Origin: Effrenium voratum
Lineage: Eukaryota; Sar; Dinophyceae; Suessiales; Symbiodiniaceae
Direction of reading: 5' to 3'
Assembly: GCA_963377175.1 (NCBI GenBank)
Contig: CAUJNA010003035.1
Span: 195,001 to 259,000 of the forward strand
Length of the DNA: 64,000 nucleotides
The notes beneath the pieces are model-generated. The model ran no database searches and was not told the DNA's origin. It saw only the letters and a list, made by a program, of their open reading frames with translations. The position numbers were made by a program, and so were the translations under genes. Shown piece by piece: positions 48,501 to 61,600 of the stretch (the first letter of the stretch is position 1; the number at the start of each line of letters is the position of its first letter).

Positions 48501-48776
48501 CAGGATGAAGCAACTTGTGTATATGTGTTTGTTTTTGAGTTCAGGTTGGGTCAAAGGAGACCAAAAGGAACACCGATGCCATGTTGGGTTCCGGTCCCCC
48601 CTTTTGACACAGACCCATGTGGGCATGTCTCTTTTTGAGGGAGCCCCCAAAAGGGCTTTTGGCTTTCCCTTTGGTTTCCCTGTAAAACCACAAAAAAGAC
48701 GGGCACCCCCCAAAAACGAGACACACCCACGTCGGTCGCTCGAAGGCTCAGGCCTCGAGTGAGTCCTTGCTCCCAG
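45579..48776. other. Stretch with few exon-like pieces
   Basis: One segment at about 46229-46309 reads PWRGIYEQIDFSPSLNGLCF before a TGA and may be an exon. Otherwise I see only motif-free open frames and dispersed intron-type sequence. Confidence 0.35.
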
Positions 48777-48851
48777 GTCGCAACGCTGCGAGGAGTCGCC
48801 TTCCTCAACGCAGCGCCGGCCCCGAGGGTCACTTCTCCAGCGAGGAATTGA
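48777..48851 (+). CDS. Possible terminal exon (VATLRGVAFLNAAPAPRV)
   Basis: Acceptor CTCCCAG|G, 24 codons with strong GC3 bias, stop TGA at 48849-48851. A stretch of A, P and V residues, no family. It sits just before a long CA repeat. Confidence 0.4.
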   Translation, partial: VATLRGVAFLNAAPAPRVTSPARN

Positions 48852-48903
48852 TAAATCGACGGAGAACAAACATGACATCTTCGCAAACACACCCCACCCC
48901 GCC

Positions 48904-49557
<654 letters not shown>

Positions 49558-50179
49558 GCTTGCAATCATGACTATCCTGACATGAATGCGATTGAACACT
49601 GATTTACCTGTTCCTATTTTAGCAAGAGTGAGCTCCGCTCCTGGTGCTCTGCTCATTTTGAGCCACGTCAAAAGCGTCCAGATACGACTCAACATAGGAC
49701 ACCCACGCAACACCTAGCGCAGGGCGGCGCAGAGAGTTTTTGTAGCATTGCTAGCTAAAATTACTACGATGACCCAGAGTTGGCAGGATGACCCTCAGTG
49801 GAGGTAGACATGTTTGCTACGAGGTCCAGGCGTAGATTTTCTGATGGGCTGCTTTTTTGGTGATGATAGTTGAGAAGTCGTTATATTCTTGCAAGTACAC
49901 TTTGGGCACCCGCCCTCCATGGATACAAGAGACGCCTTGGTGTTACCGGGGAGGTTATCAACATGTCAATGCGGATGCAGGAATCCTAATGAGTGAGCCA
50001 TGTCTATGCACAGAAGGAGTCTTGACCACTTTCCCCAAAAGGGGTGCCCCTTTCAATGTGGAAGTTGGACAGCGGTCTGGGCTTTCATTTTGGGAGCACC
50101 CACCATAAGTAATTAGCAAGCGAACCGGGCCCCCTTCTTTACCATTCCTTCCCCGAGAAGCTGGCGACTACTGTGAATA

Positions 50180-50299
50180 TGGCTGTGGTTGTCAAAACCA
50201 ATGGTACCATTTTGGGGTAGGTGAATTCCCCACCCATTTTAGAACCTATTTTAGTGGTTGGATGCACTGGGGGTAGGATTTGGATTTTGGCCGATGGCC
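50180..50299. mobile_element. MITE-like element, copy 4
   Basis: ATGGCTGTGGTTGTCAAAACC, ATGGTACCATTTTGGGGTAG and CACCCATTTTAGAACCTA match, in inverted order, the copy at 55641-55760. The right terminus (about 50280-50299) is diverged. Confidence 0.5.
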
Positions 50300-50638
50300 A
50301 TGTGACCAGTCAATCGGTGCAAATCCGTTTCAACCAGGTCCCCTGGGTGCGTGGGCTCTACAAGCGCTTCAAATGAAATGGCCCAAACTGGGGGGGCGCG
50401 ACCCCCCTGCATCAGATTCCCCTTTATCCTTATTGCAATATGTCCAATCTTCCTTTGGGGGAGAGGGTCTGGAGGTGGTGAAAACCATCATGCGCCTTCT
50501 TTCGCTTGAGGGAAAGGTGTTTGGACACCATCTTGGACGATACCCTTCTTCCCCTTGGAGAGAAAGGTTTGGTCTCTTAATTGGAAACGGATCTAGGAAA
50601 GCCTTCTTGTTCATTTGCCCTGTTTCGCCTTAGCTTTG

Positions 50639-50717
50639 GAGCCGGGGTTCCAATCCGAGGCCTTGCACGAGGCCCAAGAGGTGCTCATCGCCAAGCTGAC
50701 GAACCGCGCCTCCCAAG
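50639..50717 (+). CDS. Isolated exon (ALHEAQEVLIAKLTNRASQ)
   Basis: The frame reads EPGFQSEALHEAQEVLIAKL and TNRASQ, ending at a GC donor (CAAG|GCGTTG). Helical and charged. It may be an upstream exon of the gene ending at 54204, but the link is not shown. Confidence 0.4.
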
Positions 50718-51264
50718 GCGTTGGGGCGTCTCGTTGGGGCGTTTTGGCGTGGGGGTCCCCGGGACAGGTTGGCTAGGTCCGCCGGTACTGCCCTTTTGCC
50801 CTTTTTGGGAGGAGGGTTCCCTACTAAAACAGACTACAGAAAAACGGGTACTCTTATTCTAACCTCTCTACTGGAGGACCTAGTTGGCCTGGCTAAGCGA
50901 ATCTCGCCCTAGCATGAAGGTTGAGACGTGGCCAAATGCATTTGACGGCTTGAAGTGCCAGAGGCGCCTGTGGCGACCTGTAGTTTTCCGGGAAGGACAT
51001 TGCGCGACAAGGCCGAGAGCGAAACGCTAGCCACCAGACAGCGTTCCATTCGCATGCCCGGAGCGCTTTGGCGGGAATTGGATGAGTTGATGAGGTGGAC
51101 CCAGTGGCCAAGTCTTGCTCGCGCAGTGCTGCAAAGAGCTTGTACCTTAATGAAGGCGTCAAGTGGTTCGTTGTTAAAATGTCTTTTGTTTCACAAGCGT
51201 CAGATTCTTAGCTTGTCTTCTGGGTGGCTCAAACGGCTTTTGCTTTGATCCCGCTGAGTACTAG

Positions 51265-52045
51265 GAGAGCCATGGTGGAGATGCGTCGATTGGCCAACTG
51301 ATTGTGGATCACCATGATCAGAGGGCCTGGAGACGGTTTGATGCCTGTGACAAGAGAAAGAGAGACTCCTCAAGAGGTAGACCCTTGGACGACTCTGATG
51401 GAAACCATCATGGAGGTGAACGACCAATCCTTGGCTTCAGAGGGATGTTCGCCTGACAGTTCGATGATGCAGTTGGAGCAGGAAGGCTCACCTTCCCTTG
51501 GAAACTGGCTCAGCCCATTCTCTCACGAAGATTCTTTGAGTTGCCAATCGCCAACTCCGCCAACGGCACCGGACCAGGACGACCTGGATCCTTGGGCTCA
51601 GACTGCGAGCGTCCCTCCCCTTGGAGTCAAAGCTTGGACAGGCCACCAGATCCTCCGCAAGAATCAAAAGGCCGGTGGCGGAGAGCCAGACAGAAACTTG
51701 GCAAGCACATGATGTTTATTGTGGTCTTCGGGCCCTTGCAAGATTTGTCCATTCTTTTTCTTTGTTCCATGGCCATGTGGGGGTTGTGGTAGATGTGCTG
51801 AGCAATCCGCTGCGGCAATACCCAGGACTGCTCTTGCGTCAGGACCTTCAGATGCCACAAACTGCCAGCATCCCCTTGCCACAGCTTCGGAGTCTCAAGA
51901 TGCAGCGATGGCCAAAGTGGCCGCCGCCCTACGACATGCCTTGGCGCTGCCAGTGGCGGCGCCACAGCCCGTCATTGCATCTCGGGCGAAGACGAAAGAC
52001 CTTCCTGGAGTCACAAGTGTCCTCAAAGGAAGGAACAAATGACAT
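51265..52045 (+). pseudogene. Coding-like block with unresolved frames
   Basis: No intron-like breaks for about 780 nt. One frame reads SHGGDASIGQLIVDHHDQRA, DPPQESKGRWRRARQKLGKH with a TGA at about 51454; another reads DPWTTLMETIMEVNDQSLAS, QDDLDPWAQTASVPPLGVKA with a TGA at 51710-51712 and resumes (ATASESQDAAMAKVAAALRH) to 52040-52042. Each frame has one internal stop. This looks like a decayed processed gene; a frame upstream at 50955-51248 (RSIRMPGALWRELDELMRW) may belong to it. No family recognised. Confidence 0.35.
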
Positions 52046-53020
52046 TGGCTGATCGGCACCCAAATAGCGTGTTTCGGAAAGGTCTGGAAGCGCCTGGATT
52101 CAGATGAGCATGCTTGGGCTCTTCATGTTTCATGTTGGTGTGCCTGGTGAAGGGGCTGGGAGGTTAAATCGACATTGACAGGCTCCGCAGGTCGGCGATG
52201 CCAACGGCTCAATTTGTGCTAGACAAGGAAAAACACATCTAACCAAACCCACCAAGGTGAGGTGGGAAGTGTGTTCAAAGCTTCGTTCCGCGTCACTGCA
52301 TGCAACAAAACTGACCAACATTGAAAACAGTTGCCTCAATGTTTGTTCACACTTCCCCCTAAAAGCAATGCGGTTATTTCCAAAAAAGAAGAGAAAGCTA
52401 TATAAGGGCACATAAGGGCACGTTCTTCCAAAAGAAGGGGCGCCTGTTAGCAATTGTTTCTTTTAACCCGAACAGGATAGGGTGCCGTCGGATATCCGAG
52501 GGTGTCGTTGGACGGTCGTGTCCAGGGCGTGCGCGGTAGTTGTTTGACGCTCTTTACTAGCAAAGTCGCACCCATGTCGTATCTGGGGTCTATGCCGGTG
52601 TTAAATTGATCTACGCCTGAGGCACAGGACCTGATGGCACTTTCAGCCCTACGACTTTTCCCTAGGGAAGCACATGTTGCAGGGATTGCAGGCTTGGGAC
52701 TGAGGACGAACATGTTGAGGTTCCAGGGCCGGCTGCGAGAGTTCGGGGTCCGCACACCCTGTCCTAGGAAAAGCTGGCAACAGTGCTCCCTCGCATCGCG
52801 CATTGCTACCACGAGCACAGGCAGCAGCAGCAGCGCGAGTCTGGGCTTTAGGTTTGCGAAAGATTTGCCGCGTCTTTTATCGAACAGAATTGTGAACAGA
52901 GTTGCGTAGCACCCACCATGTAGGTGTGTTATACAATGTACATTGGCACATCATTGTTCTGCAGTTTCAATCAATGCTTGCAAAGACCAGGTACAATTGT
53001 GTTGACGTGTTTGCGTTTAG

Positions 53021-54204
53021 GAGGTCTTGTGGGAGAAACAGATTGATGCGCTCGTTGGGGATCGCGTGAACGAGCTCTACTTGGTTATGGCTTGCCGTCA
53101 GCGCAGCTTGACGGCTCGTGAATACGACCAACTGCGCCGGGAGATGCTTTCCGCACGTGCGCTTGGGGAGGGTAAGGGCAGAATTGAAGCCGAACGCAAA
53201 GAAGCGGAGGCCGGGACCGCAATGCCCAAAGGCAATTGTGTTGGGAGGGCCATTGTGCTGTTGCTTGCGCCAAGATTTTTTCTTCTGCAGTGAAATCAAA
53301 GTGCACAAGGACAATTATCGTTTCAGGGTGTAGATATCAGGCCAGAAACTGACACGTGAATCATGGGACGGTGTTGCAGTTTCAGTAGCGAGTAAATGTT
53401 TCTTGATTGTTTGGGGACATGTCAACCCTGCAGGTAGGAGCACATACCAAAGACAAGGAACATAAATATCGAGACTTGCTGGGGCCGGCGGTCGAAGACG
53501 CCGTTTTTGGAGACGGGAAGACGTTGAGAAAGCGCATCGACCACCGTGTTTGGGAGAAGAGCCAGTACGACTTGCAGCTAAACTCACCAGATGACTGCGA
53601 CTTCAAAGTACAAGCGCCCCATGAAATCCGCCGGGTTTTCCTTCGCAACGCCAACTGGGACGTTTGGGCGATCATTCAGGCCATGCAGACATTGGTCACG
53701 CGCTTCCAATCAGCCGAAGAGCCGTTGAAGTTGGAACTGCTGGACTTCTCGGGAACAGTCCACTTCTCAGACCGGGCTTTGTCCGAGTTGCAGGGCCTTC
53801 CGCAGTTTCCCGGCCGGCTGAAGCTTCTGGCGCTGGTCAACACCGCGGTCACCATGGAGGGGCTTTGCGGCTTAATGGGGCATCTCTTGAAGGTGCGCGG
53901 CAAAATCGACTGGAGGTACTTGCGCGTGCAGGTGGGCAAAGACTTTTGGCCAGAGGGAGAGGTCGACAGGGAGAGGAGCAAGAACCAATGGAACATTTTT
54001 ACAAAGCACTTTGACGACGCTAAAGCCAAAGCCTCCGTGGGTGATGAGGAACATATATCTTACAAGTACAACAAAAGGCGCTCCTGGCGGCCATGGGAGC
54101 TGCGCATTCGTATAGACCTCCGGAAAGTCAGGGAAATGGATTGCAAGGAGAGAATTGGTAGTGAATCCAAAGTCTTGAGAAGGAAGCGGCCACAGTCTTG
54201 CTAG
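53021..54204 (+). CDS. Two-exon gene of unknown function with LRR-like stretch
   Basis: Exon 53021-53170 (GTTTAG|G; EVLWEKQIDALVGDRVNELY, QRSLTAREYDQLRREML) joins in phase 0 to 53434-54204 (TGCAG|G; VGAHTKDKEHKYRDLLGPAV ...) and ends at TAG/TGA-free frame until the stop at 54202-54204. An ATG at 53419 in the same frame would allow the second part to stand alone as 261 residues. The middle (LKLELLDFSGTVHFSDRALS, LPQFPGRLKLLALVNTAVTM) has the leucine spacing of leucine-rich repeats; the C-terminus is basic (KRRSWRPWELRIRIDLRKV). The intron (about 263 nt) has a GGTAAG start with the usual one-base ambiguity. No family recognised; upstream exons are likely. Confidence 0.65.
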
Positions 54205-55484
54205 ACACGATGGCGGGCGATGCTGAGATCGACTTTGAATGCTGATATCGGCTGTGATTATATTGATGGGGGATTGTCTCTCAGATTGACATCGTCAGCA
54301 ACCCCAGATTTCTCAAAAAGTTGATCGAGCCGCTCTCAACACTTCTTGCTCTGTTTGTACAATGGGGAGCCCCCCTCAAATTGCGTTTGGCTGTGTTCGC
54401 AATGACGATTCGAGTTTGGGCGACTTGCAGCGACTTGACGCAATCTGTTGTTGGGGGGGTCCTGCATGTTTGAGACAACCCATTTTTCGCAATGCCTGTG
54501 ACACCATGCAATGCCTGGTTGCAGAAGCATTGTGAGCGAGGCGACCGTGAATACTACCCAGGGCATGGCCAAAACATGAGCGCCAGGCAAGCCGGGCGCA
54601 AAAGGCGCACAGGGGCAGGTGGGGAGGCGGTCGTTTCACGAACTGGTTGCCCCTAGACGAGTTGTGGAGCGGAGGCGGGGGTACAATTTCTTAGTTGGGT
54701 TTGATATGGGTATGTTTTTCCCCCTTAAGGGGTCCTCTTGATTTTCCTTTAAGACCACCGAACAAAGGGTACCCTCACCAAAAAAACACAGACCCATATT
54801 TTGGACGCAGTGCCCAAAAAAGGAGGATATTTGTGAAATTCAGTTCTCCTTGAAATGTGAACTTTGCTCATTTTCTTCTGTGAAGTTCTATGCGCATTTC
54901 TCATGTCTTTTCTTAATTTCATTGTTTGGTTTTGTTGGTTCTACGTCATTCAAACAAGCGCATACACACAGATGGGCCACACATTGGTTATGTTTGTTGT
55001 ATCGATCAGAACCCTGGTTGGCATCTTTTTGTTGCTAAGCATTCGCTTTGCATTCGAGAACTCCTTTTATGCTGCGGAGTCACCGAGTAGGCATTTCCGG
55101 TGGGGGAAGCGATTCGCGTAGGCAGTCAGCGTAGGTTGTTCAAGAAAATCGTGCGCAGGCAGGTTCGCGTAGGCGTGTTTTACCTCTGTTATGACTTGAG
55201 AGTAGCGCCGCCCGGGAAAAGTCTGCGCAGGCTCTCCGCGTAGGCGCTTGTCGCCACGTAGGCTCGAGTCACCCTTCCACGGCTTTGCACACCCGCGGAG
55301 GCTCCGCGTAGGCATGGCACTCTCTTGTCGCCAGTTTATTAGGCCAACACACCCCCAAAAAGAACATATGAAGTAGATGTTGGTCCTTTTTGATGACATG
55401 TGTATTTCATATTGATAAGTAATACATATAACATGTTAATGTTGTTTCTATTTTGAATATGAACAAATAAGAAAAACTGCTCAG
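54205..55484. other. Intergenic stretch without a clear gene
   Basis: Contains GCGTAGGC words repeated about six times at 55115-55315 (for example CGCGTAGGC, CCGCGTAGGC) with irregular spacing, but no convincing exon. Confidence 0.45.
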
Positions 55485-55630
55485 GTGTGGTTCAACCTGG
55501 CGCAGCAGCAGCAGCGCCGCGGCGCGCTGCCTGCCGCGCTGCGCAGCTTCCGGCGAGCCCGGCGCCAGGACCCCGAGCACCGCTTCGCAGCGCTGAGCGA
55601 GGCGGGGCGCACAGCCGCGCTTGGGGAGAC
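55485..55630 (+). CDS. TPR exon (VWFNLAQQQQRRGALPAALR)
   Basis: Acceptor CTGCTCAG|G and 48 codons of very GC-rich, clearly coding sequence with one complete tetratricopeptide helix pair. The GC donor (GAGAC|GCTGTC) is my choice. A MITE-like element starts only 11 nt downstream. Confidence 0.65.
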
Positions 55631-58600
55631 GCTGTCGTTTGGCCATGGGTCAAAACCCCGGTTACCCCCCAGTGAACATCCCAATCCCCACTAGTTTAGG
55701 TTCTAAAATGGGTGGTGCACCTACCCCAAAATGATACCATTGGTTTTGACCCACAGCCATTTGTTTGTCATTGTTGTTATTGTTTGTCGTTTTTTTTGGG
55801 TAAAATACCCCCATAGTAGATTTGCTTTGCTTTATACGGAAAAATACCAACCCCAACGTTTGTTTTTTTTGGTGAGAAAAACACAGATGCACAACACACA
55901 CACACACAATAGATGTTTAATTTATATAAAACGCCCAAATCCCGGCGTTTTTTGTTTTTTTTAAACACGAGAGCCAGTAAATGCTTGATGCAGAGCACGC
56001 AGATGCGGATGGAGATGGAGATTGAGTAAGATTGCTACGCTTTCTGCATGCAGGGCAATTGGCCACACACAAACCTGGTAGATGAAGGTTGGAATTGGTT
56101 AGAAGGCACATGGGTAAATTCGCTTGGATATACACCGGCAAATCTTGTCATGCCATTTTTTGGTTGTGACTCATTTTCCTGTGGGGCAATTTGGCCCTAT
56201 ATATTTTTTGGCGCGGGGGCCTAGGTTGGGATGGCCCTTGGGGACCAGCCAACACTGGGTTTGTTTGTTGTCTAAGCCAGGTCAAGTTATATAATTTTAC
56301 ATGATGTATCCCGTGTCAGCGGATTCATTTGGCGACCTGTGTGCGTGTTTTTTTCTTCATTTAACGGAACCCTTTTTGCTGGTACAGATTTTGCATAACA
56401 TGTTCTTCCCTACAAAGCTTTGCAGATGGCGGGTCCCTATTCTGTGTTTTTTTTTTGAGGGCAGCGCTGGATCAAGATCCGGAAGGCTTCGCTGAAATTT
56501 CTGGCCAAGCCTTCCCCCGAAAAGGTTTTCACACGGCAGGGGCTAAAGTGGAGGGCGCCAGCATTTTGCTTTTGGGGCCTCAGAAAGGCCTCAAAACCTA
56601 TTAGGACCCTTCAATCAAAACGGGTTTAAGAAGTTTCAACGACTTCTTGGGACTGGGGCTGGCGAGTGGCCACATTCGGAACCGTTTCCTCGGCGGTGCT
56701 GTGCTGGGCTGACTCAGTCTCCGTGAGGCATTGCTGCTGGTGAAGCACCAAAGCACCGCCTCCGTCAAAAGGGCGCGACGCCTGCTGGAGGACACCAGGG
56801 TTGGCAATGCGACATTTGGTTTGAAGCCCCTCACCTGTTCCAGCGACAAGCCAGGAGGGTCTGCTCAAAACCCGAAGTGAGGGTAAAAGGATAGTCCCAA
56901 CCAATGACTCCAATGATAGGAGGGGTTTGGATTGTGGCTGAGGTAGAGACAGCCCCAAAGCAATGATACCAGGGTTTGGATTAACCAATGATAGGGTCTT
57001 GGATACCAAGGATAGGGTTTGGATTGTGGCTTAGGTTGCAACAGTTTTGCGGTGGTGGCCATGGTGTTGAGCCGCAGGACACCCTGAGCCGAGAGTCTTC
57101 CAACCTGGGCGCCAGGCGAACGTGTCGGGTTCTTCGAAGGAAGGAGAAGCTGGGGCAGGCAAACACGCACGCACACGCACACTCGAATCGATTCACGATG
57201 AGAAGCGGACAAAAAGCAAAGAGCGGCAACCATGAAGTCTGGGGAGAAGAAACTAATATTGGTTGCTAAAACCCGTAGCCACCGGGAAATCAAGGTGACC
57301 ACCGGGCTTAAAGGAATGGAGAATCTTTGAAAGCCCCGGCGAGCAGTTCTTCGAGGACCACTATCTACAGTTGCGCGAAACGTCGCAGGTGGAACCTGGG
57401 GCTGCTCATGGCCCACGAAGGCCACGAGAGCGCGGCGCACCAGCGCGTTCTCGCGCGCACCAGCGCGTTCTCCGCCGGGTGGGGGGGGGGGGGGATGAGC
57501 CTAGATGGAATGAACGTAGGTAGTTGATTTTGCATACGACCATGACGCAATGTTCATGCTATTGCAACAACTTGCTACTGTCACTGTATTAGGATGATAA
57601 GTAATTAGCATACCATGCACACATGTACCCAAATACAAACACATAAATAATCAACCATCCAACCAACCAACCAACCAACCAACCAACCAAGCAAGCAAGC
57701 AAGCAAGCATACATACATACATACATACATACATACATACATACATACATACATACATACATACATACATACATACATACATGCATACATGCATACATGC
57801 ATACATGCATACATGCATACATGCATACATGCATACATGCATACATGCATACATGCATACATGCATACATGCATACATGCATACATGCATACATGCATAC
57901 ATGCATACATGCATACATGCATACATGCATACATGCATACATGCATACATGCATACATGCATACATGCATACATGCATACATGCATACATGCATACGTAC
58001 ACAGTCAGATTGATTGCGATGGCAAGTAGTCTGCGAAGCCCCAGGTGAAGCTTTTGCAATTGCCAACAAAGCCGAATTAAGGCAAGCGGGGGCGTTGCCT
58101 CCAACCCCGGCAATCCTTGCCAGAAATGATGTTTTGGTACCTCCTTTCCGAGTTTCCCTTTCCAAGGCTGGACAGGGTTTAGCTGGATAACAGGTATGTG
58201 GTGAACCTGGATGTTTTTGCTTTCAAGCACATGTTAGTTAGACTTCGGAACAAGCTATTTTGCGTGTGGGATGCTTACTTGCATACTAATTCACGTCCAC
58301 ACTGGGAGAATTTGTTTAGAGGTATGGACAACTCATGTTCATACTTTGTGTGTTACTGTATTGCATTTCTTGAAGTGTGTTTCAACAAGTCACGCCTACT
58401 TGGGAACTCGTATTTACACGCTGGAGTTATCTCTTCCACCTTACCCTTTGTTGAGGTTTGCCCAGGTGTCCGTTGTTATTTGGCTTGACTGCAAGTAGAT
58501 GGCACTGGTTTCCGCTTGGTTCTTGTTCCATGTGCTACCAAATGGGTGGGTCTTTGTTAGTGTTGGAGGCCATGAGTTTCCCATGAGCCATTCCGCTGCT

Positions 58601-61600
58601 CGAACTCAGCGGAACCTCGTGGGCTGTCGAAGAGGGGCCCGCAAAAAGCGACTCAACCGGCGTTTTCCTTGCTTTCAGACAAAAAAAAGGCAACCCCAAC
58701 AAATCGAGCCTCAAAAAACAGACGGGGGTCATGGAGGTCCCCTAAACCTGACTTCCTGAGTTCATGAACTTTAAACTTTTTGGGAAGACCATTTTGGTAA
58801 ATATAGAGTTTGGACTTTTTTTGGGCCATCCACTCAGCCAGTGAGAAAATGGCTTCCCTTTCAAACTTTAGATACACCAACCAAAAGGCGGTCCACCCGC
58901 GTGGCTCCCCCCCAGGCGATGCTGCGGCCGACGCCACGCTGCAGCAGGCCATCGACACGGCCCGCGAGCCGCTTGGTGCGGGAAACGGTTCCAAATAAGC
59001 CATGCCCTGTATGGCGACGGCCTTCTCCAATATGGGTGTGGCTCCAAATTAAGCAGGAGGGGTTGCGCAGGTTTTGGCCTTTGTTTCCACTTGCCAGGGT
59101 TCCATTTTTGGTACCGGCTTTTGAGCCACAGCCAGATTTATTTATATTTGATTTTTCGGGATTCGGGACGGATCGCACATGAGCAAAGGAGCAATCAGCT
59201 TGGGCCATAGCTTCCTTTTGGCCTTTGGGCCATGAGGCTGGGTCTGTCGCCGCGACGCCTCGCCATGATGTACGACTCGCCGCTGGGTGGAGCCGGCGGA
59301 GACGGGCGGATCTTTTGGGCTGTCGGGGTCAGATTTTTGCTTCAACCAGCGCCTGGTGTCTTCGCTCAACCCCCTCCATCCCCTCACCCCGGTGGGTTGT
59401 CGTTTTGATCTCCATTTAGAAAATTATCGAGAGCCTGAAACGTGTTGGAGGGGGGTACAACTTGATTTCCACAAAAAGGGATTTGGTCAACAGGCCAACC
59501 CTGTCACCCCAGAAGCAGGCGATCGGCTCTCTAGAAGGTCAGGAATGGGAAATGACTGAACCCGCAAACAGGTTGTTCTCAACGACGAAGCCGGTCCCTA
59601 GGTTCGATCCGACTCAACCGAAGGTCAAAGGCAAGAAGTGTTCGCCTGAAGGCCTTGTGGGTTTCCTGAAAAGGCCAGAGCGGTCAGACTGGAGATTGCC
59701 CTTGGAAACGTTTGGCCGTGCGGGGTTTCAATCTGAGGTGATGGTTTAGAGAGACTACTATAAGGAACCCTGATGGTTAATCTGGGAAACTTTCGCGCGG
59801 CGCACAGCACTGGAATCACTTGAAGGGAAACCCTTGGTTTGGGCTTCTGCGTTGAATTCACCAAAGGAGGGGTGCTTTGCCGGGGAATCAGTTTCCTGGA
59901 GACATCAGGAAGACGTCTCTAACCCCACAGTGCTCAGAACTCTACGATCCGACCCCGTGAGAAGGTAGAGCACCTTTCCTGGGGTGATGGGTTTTTGGGT
60001 TACACGTTCAAACAGTTCCTCAAACAACCTCTAACAAACGACAATTCCTACAACTTCCCTGCAGGTTTCCTTTCTCTTCAGGGACCCGAGGTGAGTCACA
60101 ATCACCCGGCTAGACGGGTAAGGGACGATCCCAACCATAGCTGCCGGCTTCTAAATTCTTGAAGCATGGTTCTGGGATTACGAGTTTAATACCGAGTTTT
60201 GAGCACCAGGTGGGTTTCCCTCCATTGACCAAGGACAATTCCTCAAACAATCTCTGTTTGGTTTCCCTTTTGTTCGGGGACGGCTTTCGGCAACTTTTGA
60301 CCAACCCCGCCACATGAGCCCCGGTGTTTCTTGCCGAGGGAGGACTACGCCGCGCAGCGGGAGGAGGAGGCGCGAAGCTTCGAGGCCGGATCGACTGGGA
60401 TCGACTGGGATCCAGGGGTGTCCGTTTGGCGCAGTTTGGTGAAAGGAAAATCCTGTGGGTTCCACGTCCTGTTTCATGTATCAGGATCCATGGAGTTTTC
60501 CCAGATACCCAGGGTCATTGCCATGCTTGAAAATTGTTTGTTGGCTGCGAGGCAGGCCTGAAGGAGTTGATGTTGAAGCAGGACTGTTTGTTTTTCCTTT
60601 TGGTCTCTCATTTGGTTCTTTCTGTTTCCAATTGGGTGGCCAATCCGGCCTTCAGTTTCAGCCCTATCTGCGTAAGTGTCCGCAAGTGTCAACACGCTTG
60701 GACCCAACAGATGGTGAAGGGGCTTCCCAACTCAAATGAATACATGACCGCCGGTGACCGCTTGCCGCCGGCAAATTTGTTGAACAAATCCTTTCCACCC
60801 CCGAGTTTAAGCTAATTGGCCTTGTATGTAATGATGCTTTCTCCCCTACCTCACAAAGGGTACCCTCCTGTCCACTGCCATGAACCCCACCAGAGCGGCG
60901 TTTTAAAAAGGAACCTCGTCTTCCAGGACCCCGAAACAGCAGTCCATGCTGCACGGGGAGGGACCCCCCCCCCCCGGAAGTTGCTCAACTCCCATCCCAC
61001 CATCCACAGCTTTTGTAGTTCAGCTAACCAGCCTCCTCACCCCCCATCTTTTTCAAAGTTTTTCCAAAGTTGGCTCGACTCGGATCAGTTCCAAAGCCGG
61101 ACTCGACGAGCTCCGTCGCGCGCATCGCTTTGATTCGGCCCGAAGATCGAGGCCTGGAGCCCGCGCCTCGCCCCAGCCCTCAGTGTCTTGCGGAGCCTCC
61201 CGGCGGAGGAGGCGTGGCTCAGGCGCTGGGGCGCCGGAGCCTCGGAGCCGAGCGAGGAGCCAACGGGTTCCTGTGGCTGGCGCGTCCTTCCGTCCCTTTT
61301 TTTTTTGGAAGCCGGAGGCTTGGTTTGTGAAACACTTGGTGTTTCAGACTTGGTTTTCGGAAACACGCACACCAAAATGGGCTGGTACCCTCGAAAAGGG
61401 CATACTCTTGTGGGTTTGCGTTTTCTGAGTTGGTACCCTTTTTAGGATTGGTTCACAGGCCAAAGGAAAGCTGAGGCAGTTGTTGGTGTCCGAATCCCTA
61501 TTTTGACTCATACCCCTATGGAAGTGGACGACGTACGCCACCACATGTCCGACACAGAGAAATATCCAATGCTTTAACCGCAAGCTGGTATGATTAGCCA

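Noticed and set aside
57589..58230. Cys/Met/His-rich open frames on both strands
   Set aside because: Translation of (ATAC)n and (ATGCATAC)n.
59600..59612. AGGTTCGATCC as a tRNA T-loop
   Set aside because: One base short of the B-box consensus and no tRNA arms around it.
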